From positions 1-24,797 of the forward strand of contig JAKITE010000028.1 in NCBI GenBank assembly GCA_021648225.1: DNA of 24,797 nucleotides, given 5' to 3'. A model generated the notes under the pieces. That model did not search any database and was not told where the DNA came from. It saw only the letters and a list, made by a program, of their open reading frames with translations. How positions within the stretch are numbered: position 1 is the stretch's first letter; each line of letters starts with the position of its first letter. The stretch is from Paracoccaceae bacterium. Its GTDB lineage: Bacteria > Pseudomonadota > Alphaproteobacteria > Rhodobacterales > Rhodobacteraceae. Below, one piece after another: positions 1-6,491 of this stretch. A program made the position numbers and the translations under genes.

Positions 1-205
1 CACCGGCAGAGCCAGCCTCGGGTTCCAGAAAATGACCCTTGCCGCGCCCGCCCGCATGGATTTGCGCTTTCACAACCCAGATCGGGCCATCAAGTTCGCC
101 CGCAGCGGTTTTGGCGTCTTCGGCCTTTAGCACCGGTCGCCCGTCTGAAATCGGAGCGCCATATTCGCCCAAAAGTTTTTTCGCCTGATATTCGTGGATG
201 TTCAT
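1..205 (-). CDS. sucC: Succinyl-CoA synthetase (ADP-forming) beta subunit, N-terminal part
   Basis: Only the first 68 codons are inside the window; the gene runs off the left edge. The protein begins MNIHEYQAKKLLGEYG and contains VVKAQIHAGGRGK at about residues 44-56, the N-terminal ATP-grasp signature of SucC. With SucD the enzyme converts succinyl-CoA to succinate with formation of ATP in the TCA cycle. The start is the ATG at 205-203 (minus strand), preceded by AAGGGACAG as a ribosome binding site. sucD and the 2-oxoglutarate dehydrogenase genes often follow in this family but lie outside the window. The upstream gap carries a paired palindromic operator at 351-387. Identification is firm despite truncation by the window. 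Confidence 0.95.
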   Translation of the reverse strand, partial: MNIHEYQAKKLLGEYGAPISDGRPVLKAEDAKTAAGELDGPIWVVKAQIHAGGRGKGHFLEPEAGSAG

Positions 206-350
206 GGCATCTGTCCCTTATTTGATCAATTCCAGCGTTTTGCGCGTGAAAACGTAAATATTTCGTTCAATTGAGGATAATAAGGCATGATTCCTGGGTA
301 ACACCAAGTGTTTTGGCAGAGTGTCACATGAATATATTGTGAATAATTGG

Positions 351-387
351 TTTTGTGATCACACGATTTTCGCGTGTGATCACAAAA
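351..387. promoter_or_regulatory. Paired TGTGATCACA operator upstream of sucC
   Basis: Two exact copies of the palindrome TGTGATCACA lie at 354-363 and 375-384, 21 bp centre to centre (two helical turns). The two also form one larger perfect inverted repeat: 15-base arms at 351-365 and 373-387 around a 7-base loop. On the minus strand it sits just after the stop of the secreted-protein gene and about 150-175 bp before the sucC start. The stem is not followed by a T-run, so an intrinsic terminator is unlikely. A nearly identical pair with the same spacing lies before sdhC. I infer binding sites for a dimeric regulator; which one is unknown. Confidence 0.7.
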
Positions 388-394
388 TATGATT

Positions 395-1588
395 TTAGTT
401 CAGCATAAAGGAAAATCCGAGGGAATTCCCCGAAACCAGACGGTTAAACCCGTTTATACTTTCCGAAGTCGCAATCGGGCCGCGTTCCATATAAGGCAAC
501 AGGCCAGAACCTTGAATCCATGTAACAATATCCACCGGTGGCGGGTCCATAAACATTGCTTTGACATTAATGCCAGCCCCTGGCGAGACCCGCCAATGGT
601 TGATCAGCAGATTACCATTCAAAATAGCCTCGGCATCTGCAAGAATGGCTTGCCAAGCCACGCCAGTGCCTATGGGCATATCAATGCCAAGCGCCGATTG
701 TTGGTTCTCGTTGGGAATCCATTCCAGCGTATCATCGGTTTCCAGCGCTAGATCAGCCCAGAACACCTTGTTTTCAGCGATCATATTGAGAAAATGCGCA
801 TGGGCGGCGCGGGTGCGGGTGGCGTCGGGCTGCATGTTCAAGGCTCCGTAAACCATAGCAAACTGGTCAAGCCAGTTAACCTCGTTTTCGCTAACGAAAT
901 TACGCCGGACCAAAGCCGAGCCACGCAATTGATCCATTTCATTGACGGATTGCATCACGGTTTCAATCGCTTCGGTCGGGTCAAACGCCACCACCATCTC
1001 AGAAACACCGGAAATCAGGTGGGTATAGGCGGTTAGCCAAGCCACATCTGCGGTATCAAACTGGACTTTAATGTTTTGTGGTGGCGTCGGTGCTCCGCCA
1101 AAATTTTGTTGTGGGAAAATCAGTGCCGCTCCGGTGTCCAGAATCCCTTCGGCCTGATCCCGCTGGTTGTTCATATTGATGTCAAACCACAGATCATTCA
1201 GGTTGATCCGCAAGGCAACTTCGCCGTTCACCGCATCAAGCGCAATGCGGCTGGCTTCCATATCTGTCAGCAATTCGGTAAAAATATTGGTAATCAGGTC
1301 CGGCGTAAAAGGCTGCGCATCGAGGTTTGGTGCCACGGGCAAGCGCAAAACCGGCATGTCAAAATCATCCAGCGTGGCATTGTGCAGCCAGCGGGTTTGC
1401 AGGGTTTTCTCAATACCGCGCAGGAAATGCACCGCGCCAAGCGCAAAATTCTGGTCATCGGTTCTGGTTGGCATGTCCATAAGCCGTGATTGGGCCATGG
1501 ATAGGGTTTCGCTGGCAATAAACGGGTTGGTTTGCGCCTGTGAAATACTGGCGGTTAGCAAAAATGGCAGTATCAATCGGAATTTCAT
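395..1588 (-). CDS. Secreted protein of unknown function with an EF-hand-like loop
   Basis: A 397-residue protein that I do not recognise by name. The N-terminus (MKFRLILPFLLTASISQAQ) is a typical Sec signal peptide with likely cleavage after residue 18, so a periplasmic or secreted location is expected. Residues 136-147 (DINMNNQRDQAE) fit a calcium-binding EF-hand loop: D1, N3, N5, D9 and E12 are all in place. The rest is mostly helical-looking and without membrane segments. Start: the ATG at 1588-1586 is preceded by GGAGGAAAG; a longer open frame upstream runs through the mdh terminator and lacks a signal peptide, so it was not used. The gene lies between mdh and sucC on the same strand, in a TCA-cycle neighbourhood, but nothing ties it to that pathway functionally. 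Confidence 0.85.
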   Translation of the reverse strand: MKFRLILPFLLTASISQAQTNPFIASETLSMAQSRLMDMPTRTDDQNFALGAVHFLRGIEKTLQTRWLHNATLDDFDMPVLRLPVAPNLDAQPFTPDLITNIFTELLTDMEASRIALDAVNGEVALRINLNDLWFDINMNNQRDQAEGILDTGAALIFPQQNFGGAPTPPQNIKVQFDTADVAWLTAYTHLISGVSEMVVAFDPTEAIETVMQSVNEMDQLRGSALVRRNFVSENEVNWLDQFAMVYGALNMQPDATRTRAAHAHFLNMIAENKVFWADLALETDDTLEWIPNENQQSALGIDMPIGTGVAWQAILADAEAILNGNLLINHWRVSPGAGINVKAMFMDPPPVDIVTWIQGSGLLPYMERGPIATSESINGFNRLVSGNSLGFSFMLN

Positions 1589-1702
1589 TATCTTTCCTCC
1601 AAATTTATGAACGATGTTCAAGAAATAGGATTTACCAGAGATAATGCAAGTAGTTTCGCAAAAAAACATCAAGTGACGTTGGGTCCGGCCTTGTGCTTTT
1701 GG

Positions 1703-1738
1703 CAAATAAAAAGGCCACACCCGTGTGGGCATGGCCTT
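1703..1738 (-). terminator. Intrinsic terminator after mdh
   Basis: Read on the minus strand, arms AAGGCCA and TGGCCTT (plus positions 1732-1738 and 1711-1717) close a hairpin whose loop contains a further CCC/GGG pairing, followed immediately by a T-rich run (TTTTTATTT). It begins 24 bases past the mdh stop codon. This is a classical rho-independent terminator and separates mdh transcription from the secreted-protein gene and sucC. Confidence 0.85.
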
Positions 1739-1762
1739 GTTTTATTCGGCTTGAGGTGGCGT

Positions 1763-2725
1763 TTAGGCCAGCGAGCCGTCAATGGCGATGCAGGCGTCTA
1801 CAAGGCCTTTGACCGCAGCAACCGATTTGTCAAACATGGCTTGTTCATCGGCGTTCAGCTTAATCTCGACAATCTTTTCAATGCCGCCAGCGCCAATAAT
1901 GGTTGGCACGCCAACATAGGTGTTTTTCAAACCGTAAGCGTCCTCCACATGGGCCGCGCAGGGCAATAGGCGTTTTTGATCGTTGAGGAAGGCTTCGGCC
2001 ATTTGAATTGCCGATGCAGCAGGCGCATAAAACGCAGAGCCGGTTTTCAGCAAGCCAACGATTTCGGCACCACCATCGCGGGTGCGCTGAATGATGGCAT
2101 CCAGTTTATCTTGCGTGGTCCAGCCCATTTCCAGGAGGTCCGGCAAAGGAATGCCTGCAACCGTGGAATAACGCGCCAGCGGCACCATGGTGTCACCGTG
2201 GCCACCCAGCACAAATGCGGTGACGTCTTTGACCGAAACCTCGAATTCATCGGCCAGAAAATGCCGGAAACGCGCGGAATCAAGAATTCCCGCCATGCCG
2301 CAAACCATATGTTTTGGCAGGCCGGAAAATTCGCGCAAGGCCCAGACCATGGCATCCAGCGGGTTGGTAATGCAGATCACAAAGGCATTTGGGGCATGGG
2401 CGGCAATGCCCTCGCCAACCGATTTCATAACCTTTAGATTAATGCCCAGCAGGTCATCGCGGCTCATGCCCGGTTTGCGGGCTACGCCTGCGGTAACAAT
2501 GCACACATCCGCGCCGGCAATGGCGGAATAATCGTTTGCGCCTGACATTTCAGCGTCATACCTATCAACCGGTGCGCTTTCGGCGATGTCCAGTGCTTTG
2601 CCTTGCGGGATGCCTTCGGCAATATCGAACAGGACAATATCGCCCAGTTCTTTCATTGCAGCGAGATGGGCGAGCGTGCCGCCGATTTGTCCGGCGCCGA
2701 TCAGGGCTATTTTTGCGCGTGCCAT
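1763..2725 (-). CDS. mdh: Malate dehydrogenase, LDH-like type
   Basis: A 320-residue NAD-dependent malate dehydrogenase that interconverts malate and oxaloacetate. Visible features: dinucleotide-binding GAGQIGG at residues 10-16, Asp34 at the end of the second beta strand (NAD preference), the substrate-specificity loop with Arg83 and Arg89, the catalytic pair Asp149 (LDSARF) and His176 (GGHGD). Length is normal for the LDH-like bacterial Mdh. Start ATG at 2725 is supported by AGGAGA on the minus strand and by the conserved MARAKIALIG beginning; the frame stays open further upstream without family similarity. It is divergent from mcl2 across a 137-bp gap and has its own terminator at 1703-1738. 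Confidence 0.96.
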   Translation of the reverse strand: MARAKIALIGAGQIGGTLAHLAAMKELGDIVLFDIAEGIPQGKALDIAESAPVDRYDAEMSGANDYSAIAGADVCIVTAGVARKPGMSRDDLLGINLKVMKSVGEGIAAHAPNAFVICITNPLDAMVWALREFSGLPKHMVCGMAGILDSARFRHFLADEFEVSVKDVTAFVLGGHGDTMVPLARYSTVAGIPLPDLLEMGWTTQDKLDAIIQRTRDGGAEIVGLLKTGSAFYAPAASAIQMAEAFLNDQKRLLPCAAHVEDAYGLKNTYVGVPTIIGAGGIEKIVEIKLNADEQAMFDKSVAAVKGLVDACIAIDGSLA

Positions 2726-2827
2726 TGGAGATTCTCCTAAAGGGTCAAAATTCCCCCTTGGCCTAGCCCTATTTTCGATTCGTCGCAAGCGCAGGATTGT
2801 ATTGCGATTGCGAAAAGGGCTGGTATG

Positions 2828-2844
2828 TTGTTGCGGTGCAACAA
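2828..2844. promoter_or_regulatory. TTGTTGC-N3-GCAACAA inverted repeat upstream of mcl2
   Basis: Perfect 7-base arms (2828-2834 and 2838-2844) separated by GGT, ending 18 bases before the mcl2 start codon. The core TTGC-N3-GCAA reappears upstream of ecm at 12360-12370. Further GCAA/TTGC half-sites lie at 2785, 2802 and 2808. I infer an operator; in relatives the ethylmalonyl-CoA pathway is controlled by the ScfR-family regulator RamB, but its binding to this motif is not shown here. Confidence 0.45.
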
Positions 2845-2862
2845 ATTCAGAAAGACGCAGCT

Positions 2863-3702
2863 ATGTCCCATCCTTATCGTTCAGTTCTATATCTGCCCGG
2901 GTCGCGGCAACGGGTTTTGGAAAAGGCCAAAACACTGGCAGCGGATGCGTTGATTATGGATTTGGAAGATGCGGTTGCGCCTGACGATAAAATTACAGCG
3001 CGGGGTTTGGTGGCCAAAATGATTGGCGCGGGGGGGTATGGCCCGCGAAAAATATTGATCCGCATCAACGGGCTGGATACGGTTTGGGGCAGGGAGGATC
3101 TGGCAGCGGCAATTGCAGCCGAGCCTGACGGAATATTGATTCCAAAGGTTAATCGTAGTGCCGATTTGGCTGCCGTAGCCCCGCAATTGCGCGGCAAAAC
3201 CCGGCTTTGGGCAATGATGGAAACCCCCCGAGGCATTCTGAACGCGGCTGAAATAGCCCAAACGCCAAAGCTGGCGGGGTTTGTAATTGGCACCAATGAT
3301 CTGGTCAAAGACCTGTTTGCCAGCCATACCGCTGATCGCGTGGCGGTAATGACCAGCCTGTCGATTTGTTTGCTGGCGGCGCGGGCGCATGGGCTGATCT
3401 GTGTTGACGGGGTGTTTAATGCCTTTAAGGATGATCAGGGGCTGGAGGCCGAATGCCAACAGGGTTGCGATATGGGCTTTGATGGCAAAACCCTGATTCA
3501 CCCCGCGCAGCTTGACATTGCCAACAAAGTTTTTGCGCCAAATGCCGATGATCTGGCCTTGGCTGCGCGTTACATTGCAGCATTTGAGCAAGCCGATGGC
3601 GTGGCTGTGGTTGATGGAAAAATCGTCGAGAATTTACACGTTGAAAACGCAAAGCGTTTGCTGGCAAAATCGAACCAGATAAAAATACTTGAGGGGAAAT
3701 AA
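2863..3702 (+). CDS. mcl2: CitE-family (3S)-malyl-CoA thioesterase
   Basis: A 279-residue HpcH/HpaI-CitE superfamily TIM-barrel protein. Visible elements: LYLPGSR (9-15), MDLEDAV (32-38), RINGLDT (67-73), the metal-binding Glu120 in METPRG and Asp146 in GTNDLVKD, and a C-terminal FDGKTLIHP segment (206-213). Two paralogues are known in Rhodobacter sphaeroides: the malyl-CoA/methylmalyl-CoA lyase Mcl1 and the (3S)-malyl-CoA thioesterase Mcl2. The short length and position between mdh and mch match mcl2 as I recall it, so hydrolysis of malyl-CoA to malate and CoA is the preferred call; lyase activity cannot be excluded from sequence alone. The ATG at 2863 is chosen over an upstream in-frame start at 2797 because MSHPYRSVLYLPG is the family start and AGAAAG precedes it. 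First gene of a tight four-gene operon. Confidence 0.85.
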   Translation: MSHPYRSVLYLPGSRQRVLEKAKTLAADALIMDLEDAVAPDDKITARGLVAKMIGAGGYGPRKILIRINGLDTVWGREDLAAAIAAEPDGILIPKVNRSADLAAVAPQLRGKTRLWAMMETPRGILNAAEIAQTPKLAGFVIGTNDLVKDLFASHTADRVAVMTSLSICLLAARAHGLICVDGVFNAFKDDQGLEAECQQGCDMGFDGKTLIHPAQLDIANKVFAPNADDLALAARYIAAFEQADGVAVVDGKIVENLHVENAKRLLAKSNQIKILEGK

Positions 3703-3703
3703 A

Positions 3704-4267
3704 ATGACACTGCTATATATTGGCATGGCGATCTGGTGGCTTGGCCATTTGGCAAAACGTCTGACGCCCGGTTTGCGCGCTGGAATGGAGGCAAAACTGG
3801 GGGTTGGCCCTGCCAAGGCTGTTTTCGGGGTTTTGTTGATAGTGTCGGTAGTTTTGATGGTATCGGGTTATCGCGCCGCGCCGGTTGATGTTGTCTATGA
3901 TGCACCAAGCTGGGGCAAGCATCTGAATAATCTGATGATGCTGGTGGCCATTGCCTTGCTGGGTATGGGCAGTGCCAAGGGGCGCGCGGGCACTTGGCTG
4001 CGCCATCCGATGCTTTGGGGTGCGGTTGTCTGGGCAGCAGCACATTTGCTGGCCAATGGCGATATGGCTTCGATTGTGCTGTTTGGCGGCATTGGTATCT
4101 GGGCGCTGGTTTCAATGATGCTGATCAATATGGCCGAGGGAAAATGGCAGCGGCCCATTGCTGGCCCTGCATCTGCCGATATTAAATGGCTGGTGATTTC
4201 TGTGGTGGTATTTGTGGTGATTGCCGGATTACATATCTGGATCGGCCCGTCGCCTTTTGGAGGATAA
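3704..4267 (+). CDS. NnrU-family integral membrane protein
   Basis: A 187-residue hydrophobic protein with about six membrane segments (roughly residues 2-17, 37-55, 74-89, 103-117, 121-141 and 160-180). The pattern, with an N-terminal WWLGHL, HLLANGD near residue 115 and a C-terminal HIWIGPSPFGG, fits the NnrU family, named from denitrification gene clusters but widespread in Rhodobacteraceae without them; its biochemical function is not established. It starts one base after the mcl2 stop with GAGGGG as ribosome binding site and ends one base before the next gene, so it is certainly cotranscribed with the malyl-CoA thioesterase and mesaconyl-CoA hydratase genes. No denitrification genes are nearby. 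Confidence 0.85.
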   Translation: MTLLYIGMAIWWLGHLAKRLTPGLRAGMEAKLGVGPAKAVFGVLLIVSVVLMVSGYRAAPVDVVYDAPSWGKHLNNLMMLVAIALLGMGSAKGRAGTWLRHPMLWGAVVWAAAHLLANGDMASIVLFGGIGIWALVSMMLINMAEGKWQRPIAGPASADIKWLVISVVVFVVIAGLHIWIGPSPFGG

Positions 4268-4268
4268 C

Positions 4269-4472
4269 ATGCTTGCATACAGATTATTAACCGAAGACGA
4301 TACGTCGGAATTTTGCCATAAGGTGTCCGAGGCCCTGTCAAAAGGCTGGTCGCTGCAAGGTGACCCTGTTATGACATTTGATGCAGCCCGCGGTGTGGTG
4401 CGTTGCGCGCAGGCGGTGGTCAAGCAATATGATGGCGACTATTCGCGTGATATGAAACTGGGGCAAGTGTGA
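4269..4472 (+). CDS. DUF1737-like small protein
   Basis: A 67-residue cytoplasmic protein. The pattern YRLLTEDD followed by FCHKVSEALSKGW and LQGDP resembles the DUF1737 family, small proteins of unknown function. The ATG follows GGAGGA with short spacing. Its last four bases (GTGA) contain the GTG start of mch, so the two are probably translationally coupled. Placement between the NnrU gene and mch suggests a role linked to this operon, but none can be assigned. An upstream in-frame start inside the NnrU gene was rejected because it lacks family similarity. Confidence 0.85.
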   Translation: MLAYRLLTEDDTSEFCHKVSEALSKGWSLQGDPVMTFDAARGVVRCAQAVVKQYDGDYSRDMKLGQV

Positions 4473-5491
4473 AAACCTCTCGCGGTAATTTCTTTGAGGA
4501 TTTTTCGGTAGGGCAGGTGTTTGACCACGCGGTGCCGCGCACGGTCTCGGGCGGCGAGCGCGCGCTTTATCAAGCGCTGTATCCCGGCCGGTTTGCGTTA
4601 TATTCATCCGATGAATTTGCCCGCAGTTGCGGGTTGCCTGCCAGCCCGATCGAAGATCTGGTGGTGTTTCATCTGGTGCTGGGCAAAACCGTGCCGGATA
4701 TTTCGCTGAATGCGGTGGCCAATCTGGGCTATGCGGAGGCTCGGTTTTTGCGGGCGGTTTACGCGGGCGATACCTTGCGGGCGAGATCCGAAATTATCGG
4801 CATAAAGCAAAATTCCAATGGCAAAAACGGCGTGGTTTGGTTGCGAACCACAGGGCTGAACCAGCGGGATGAAACCGTGCTTGAATATGTGCGCTGGGTG
4901 ATGGTGCGCAAAGATAATCTGGATGCAGCCGCGCCGGAAACGGTGATCCCGGAGTTATCCCAAAATGTTGCGGCCAAGGATTTAACCCTGCCCGAGGGGC
5001 TGGATTTTGGCAATTATGATTTCACGCTGGCGGGCGAAAAGCACCGGTTTGAAGATTATGAAATCGGCGAAAAGATTGACCATATTGACGGCATAACCCT
5101 GTCGGAATCCGAACATATGATGGCCACGCGGTTATGGCAAAACACCGCCAAAGTGCATTTTGATACCAGTCAGCGCCCCGACGGGCGACGGCTGGTTTAT
5201 GGCGGGCATATCCTGTCCATGGCCCGGGCGCTGTCATTTAACGGCTTGGCAAATGCGCAGATGATTTTGGCGATTAATTCTGGCAGCCATGCCAACCCTG
5301 CTTTTGCCAATGATACGGTCCGGGCGTGGTCCGAGGTGCTGGACAAGGCAGAGATTAACGGTATGGGGGCATTGCGTTTGCGGCTGGTGGCAGTGAACCA
5401 ACAAGACAAGGGATTTGCGCTCGAGAATCATGATGGCAAATATTTGCCCCATATATTGCTGGATCTGGATTATTGGGTATTGATCCCCTAA
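4469..5491 (+). CDS. mch: Mesaconyl-CoA hydratase (beta-methylmalyl-CoA dehydratase)
   Basis: A 340-residue protein with two MaoC-like hot-dog halves (about 1-160 and 170-340), the size and architecture of the mesaconyl-CoA hydratase of the ethylmalonyl-CoA pathway. It reversibly hydrates mesaconyl-C1-CoA to beta-methylmalyl-CoA, which malyl-CoA lyase then splits to glyoxylate and propionyl-CoA. The N-terminus KTSRGNFFEDF and the GLPASPIEDL segment are typical. Start is GTG at 4469, overlapping the stop codon of the preceding gene by four bases, with GGGG eight bases upstream; no better ATG exists nearby. Last gene of the mcl2 operon; a 210-bp gap with its own operator pair separates it from sdhC. 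A weak GGCC plus T-run at 5514-5524 might aid termination. Confidence 0.9.
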   Translation: MKTSRGNFFEDFSVGQVFDHAVPRTVSGGERALYQALYPGRFALYSSDEFARSCGLPASPIEDLVVFHLVLGKTVPDISLNAVANLGYAEARFLRAVYAGDTLRARSEIIGIKQNSNGKNGVVWLRTTGLNQRDETVLEYVRWVMVRKDNLDAAAPETVIPELSQNVAAKDLTLPEGLDFGNYDFTLAGEKHRFEDYEIGEKIDHIDGITLSESEHMMATRLWQNTAKVHFDTSQRPDGRRLVYGGHILSMARALSFNGLANAQMILAINSGSHANPAFANDTVRAWSEVLDKAEINGMGALRLRLVAVNQQDKGFALENHDGKYLPHILLDLDYWVLIP

Positions 5492-5564
5492 GATCGGCAG
5501 GGTTTCCGAGCTTGGCCTTTTTTAAAAGAAAACTCCTATAATAAACAATGTCTGCCCTGAAGAA

Positions 5565-5597
5565 TTGTGATCACTTAATTTTTTTTTGTGATCACAA
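5565..5597. promoter_or_regulatory. Paired TGTGATCAC operator upstream of sdhC
   Basis: TGTGATCACT at 5566-5575 and the exact palindrome TGTGATCACA at 5587-5596, again 21 bp centre to centre, joined by a T-rich spacer. The two centres are about 131 and 110 bp before the sdhC start. Same motif and same spacing as the pair upstream of sucC. The remaining part of the 5492-5701 gap is AT-rich and holds three TTGC half-sites (5642, 5659, 5669) and a GAGGAG ribosome binding site. A promoter for the sdh operon is inferred to lie here. Confidence 0.7.
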
Positions 5598-5701
5598 CTG
5601 GTTGAAAATAAAATATATATACCAAATCGCCGCAGTTTTACTTGCTCTAAAGCTTTGTTTGCGTAAGGTTGCGCCTGAAAACCCTGCCCGAGGAGTGTAT
5701 A

Positions 5702-6097
5702 ATGGCTGATGTAAACCGTGGCGATCGCCCGCTTTCGCCGCATTTATCAATTTACCGCCCGATGTATACCATGATTTTATCAATCACCCATCGCATCACC
5801 GGTGTCGGGCTTAGCCTTGGCATTGTGCTGGTTACTTGGTGGTTTTTAACCCTGGCGATTGGCGAGAAATATTTTGCGTTTGCCGATGCGGTTTTGACCT
5901 CGGTTTTTGGCGGGTTAATCCTGATTGCCTCGCTTTGGGCTTTGATGTTTCATCTTTGCAACGGTATCCGGCATTTGTTCTGGGATGCGGGTTACGGGTT
6001 TGATCTGCAAACCGCTTGGCGTTCCGGCATGGCGGTGATTGCTGGTTCGATTATTCTGACCATTTTGATTGTGGTTATTTCATTGGGGGGTTCTTGA
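5702..6097 (+). CDS. sdhC: Succinate dehydrogenase cytochrome b556 subunit
   Basis: A 131-residue membrane anchor of complex II. The N-terminal RPLSPHLSIYRP signature is at residues 9-20, the quinone-site Ser27 and Arg31 are in SITHRITG, and the heme-ligand signature H84-LCNGIRHLFWD with G97 is intact. Three membrane helices can be placed at about 28-50, 66-88 and 107-129. The start ATG follows GAGGAG at proper distance; an upstream in-frame ATG at 5669 lacks family similarity. First gene of sdhCDA-x-x-sdhB, with a likely promoter and paired operator in the preceding gap. It overlaps sdhD by one base. Confidence 0.95.
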   Translation: MADVNRGDRPLSPHLSIYRPMYTMILSITHRITGVGLSLGIVLVTWWFLTLAIGEKYFAFADAVLTSVFGGLILIASLWALMFHLCNGIRHLFWDAGYGFDLQTAWRSGMAVIAGSIILTILIVVISLGGS

Positions 6098-6477
6098 TGT
6101 CTTATCAAACAGACAGGCAACGGGTTAGCGGGCTTGGCTCTGCCAAAGATGGCACCCATGAATGGATCGGACAGCGGATTTCGGCAATCGCGCTGGTGCC
6201 GCTGGTGGTTTTGTTTGTGCTGCCGCTGGCGATTAATCTGGGCAAGGATTTTGACGAAGTGCGCCATGCTTACGCGCACCCGTTTAACGCAATTGTCGGC
6301 ATTTTGTTTTTTATCACCATGTCGATGCACCTGAAAAACGGCTTGCAAGAGGTTATCATTGATTACATCCACGGCAAGAAAAAGCTGGTTCTGGCGCTGC
6401 TGGCCAACACAGCATTTTCCACCATTCTGGGTGTGACCGGTGTTTTTTCAATCGCTAAAATCGCCTTTGGCGGCTGA
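6097..6477 (+). CDS. sdhD: Succinate dehydrogenase hydrophobic membrane anchor
   Basis: A 126-residue protein with three membrane helices (about 27-48, 64-84 and 96-120). HEWIGQRISA near the N-terminus and MHLKNGLQEVIIDYIHG at 77-93 are typical of alphaproteobacterial SdhD; His78 is a plausible second heme ligand and Asp89-Tyr90 are in the position of the ubiquinone-binding pair. Its ATG shares one base with the sdhC stop (TGATG), so the two are coupled. With SdhC it holds the SdhAB catalytic dimer on the inner membrane and passes electrons to ubiquinone. Confidence 0.93.
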   Translation: MSYQTDRQRVSGLGSAKDGTHEWIGQRISAIALVPLVVLFVLPLAINLGKDFDEVRHAYAHPFNAIVGILFFITMSMHLKNGLQEVIIDYIHGKKKLVLALLANTAFSTILGVTGVFSIAKIAFGG

Positions 6478-6491
6478 GTAAGGAAATAAAA

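Noticed and set aside
5447..5456. CCCCATATAT resembling the lux-box-like palindrome
   Set aside because: It lies inside mch coding sequence and lacks the second half of the symmetry.
5496..5526. Possible intrinsic terminator after mch
   Set aside because: A T-run is present (5518-5524) but the preceding bases form only a very weak stem.
5642..5672. Three TTGC half-sites before sdhC, like those at the ethylmalonyl-CoA genes
   Set aside because: They have no inverted partner at the 3- or 5-bp spacing; they rather show that single TTGC words are common in these gaps.
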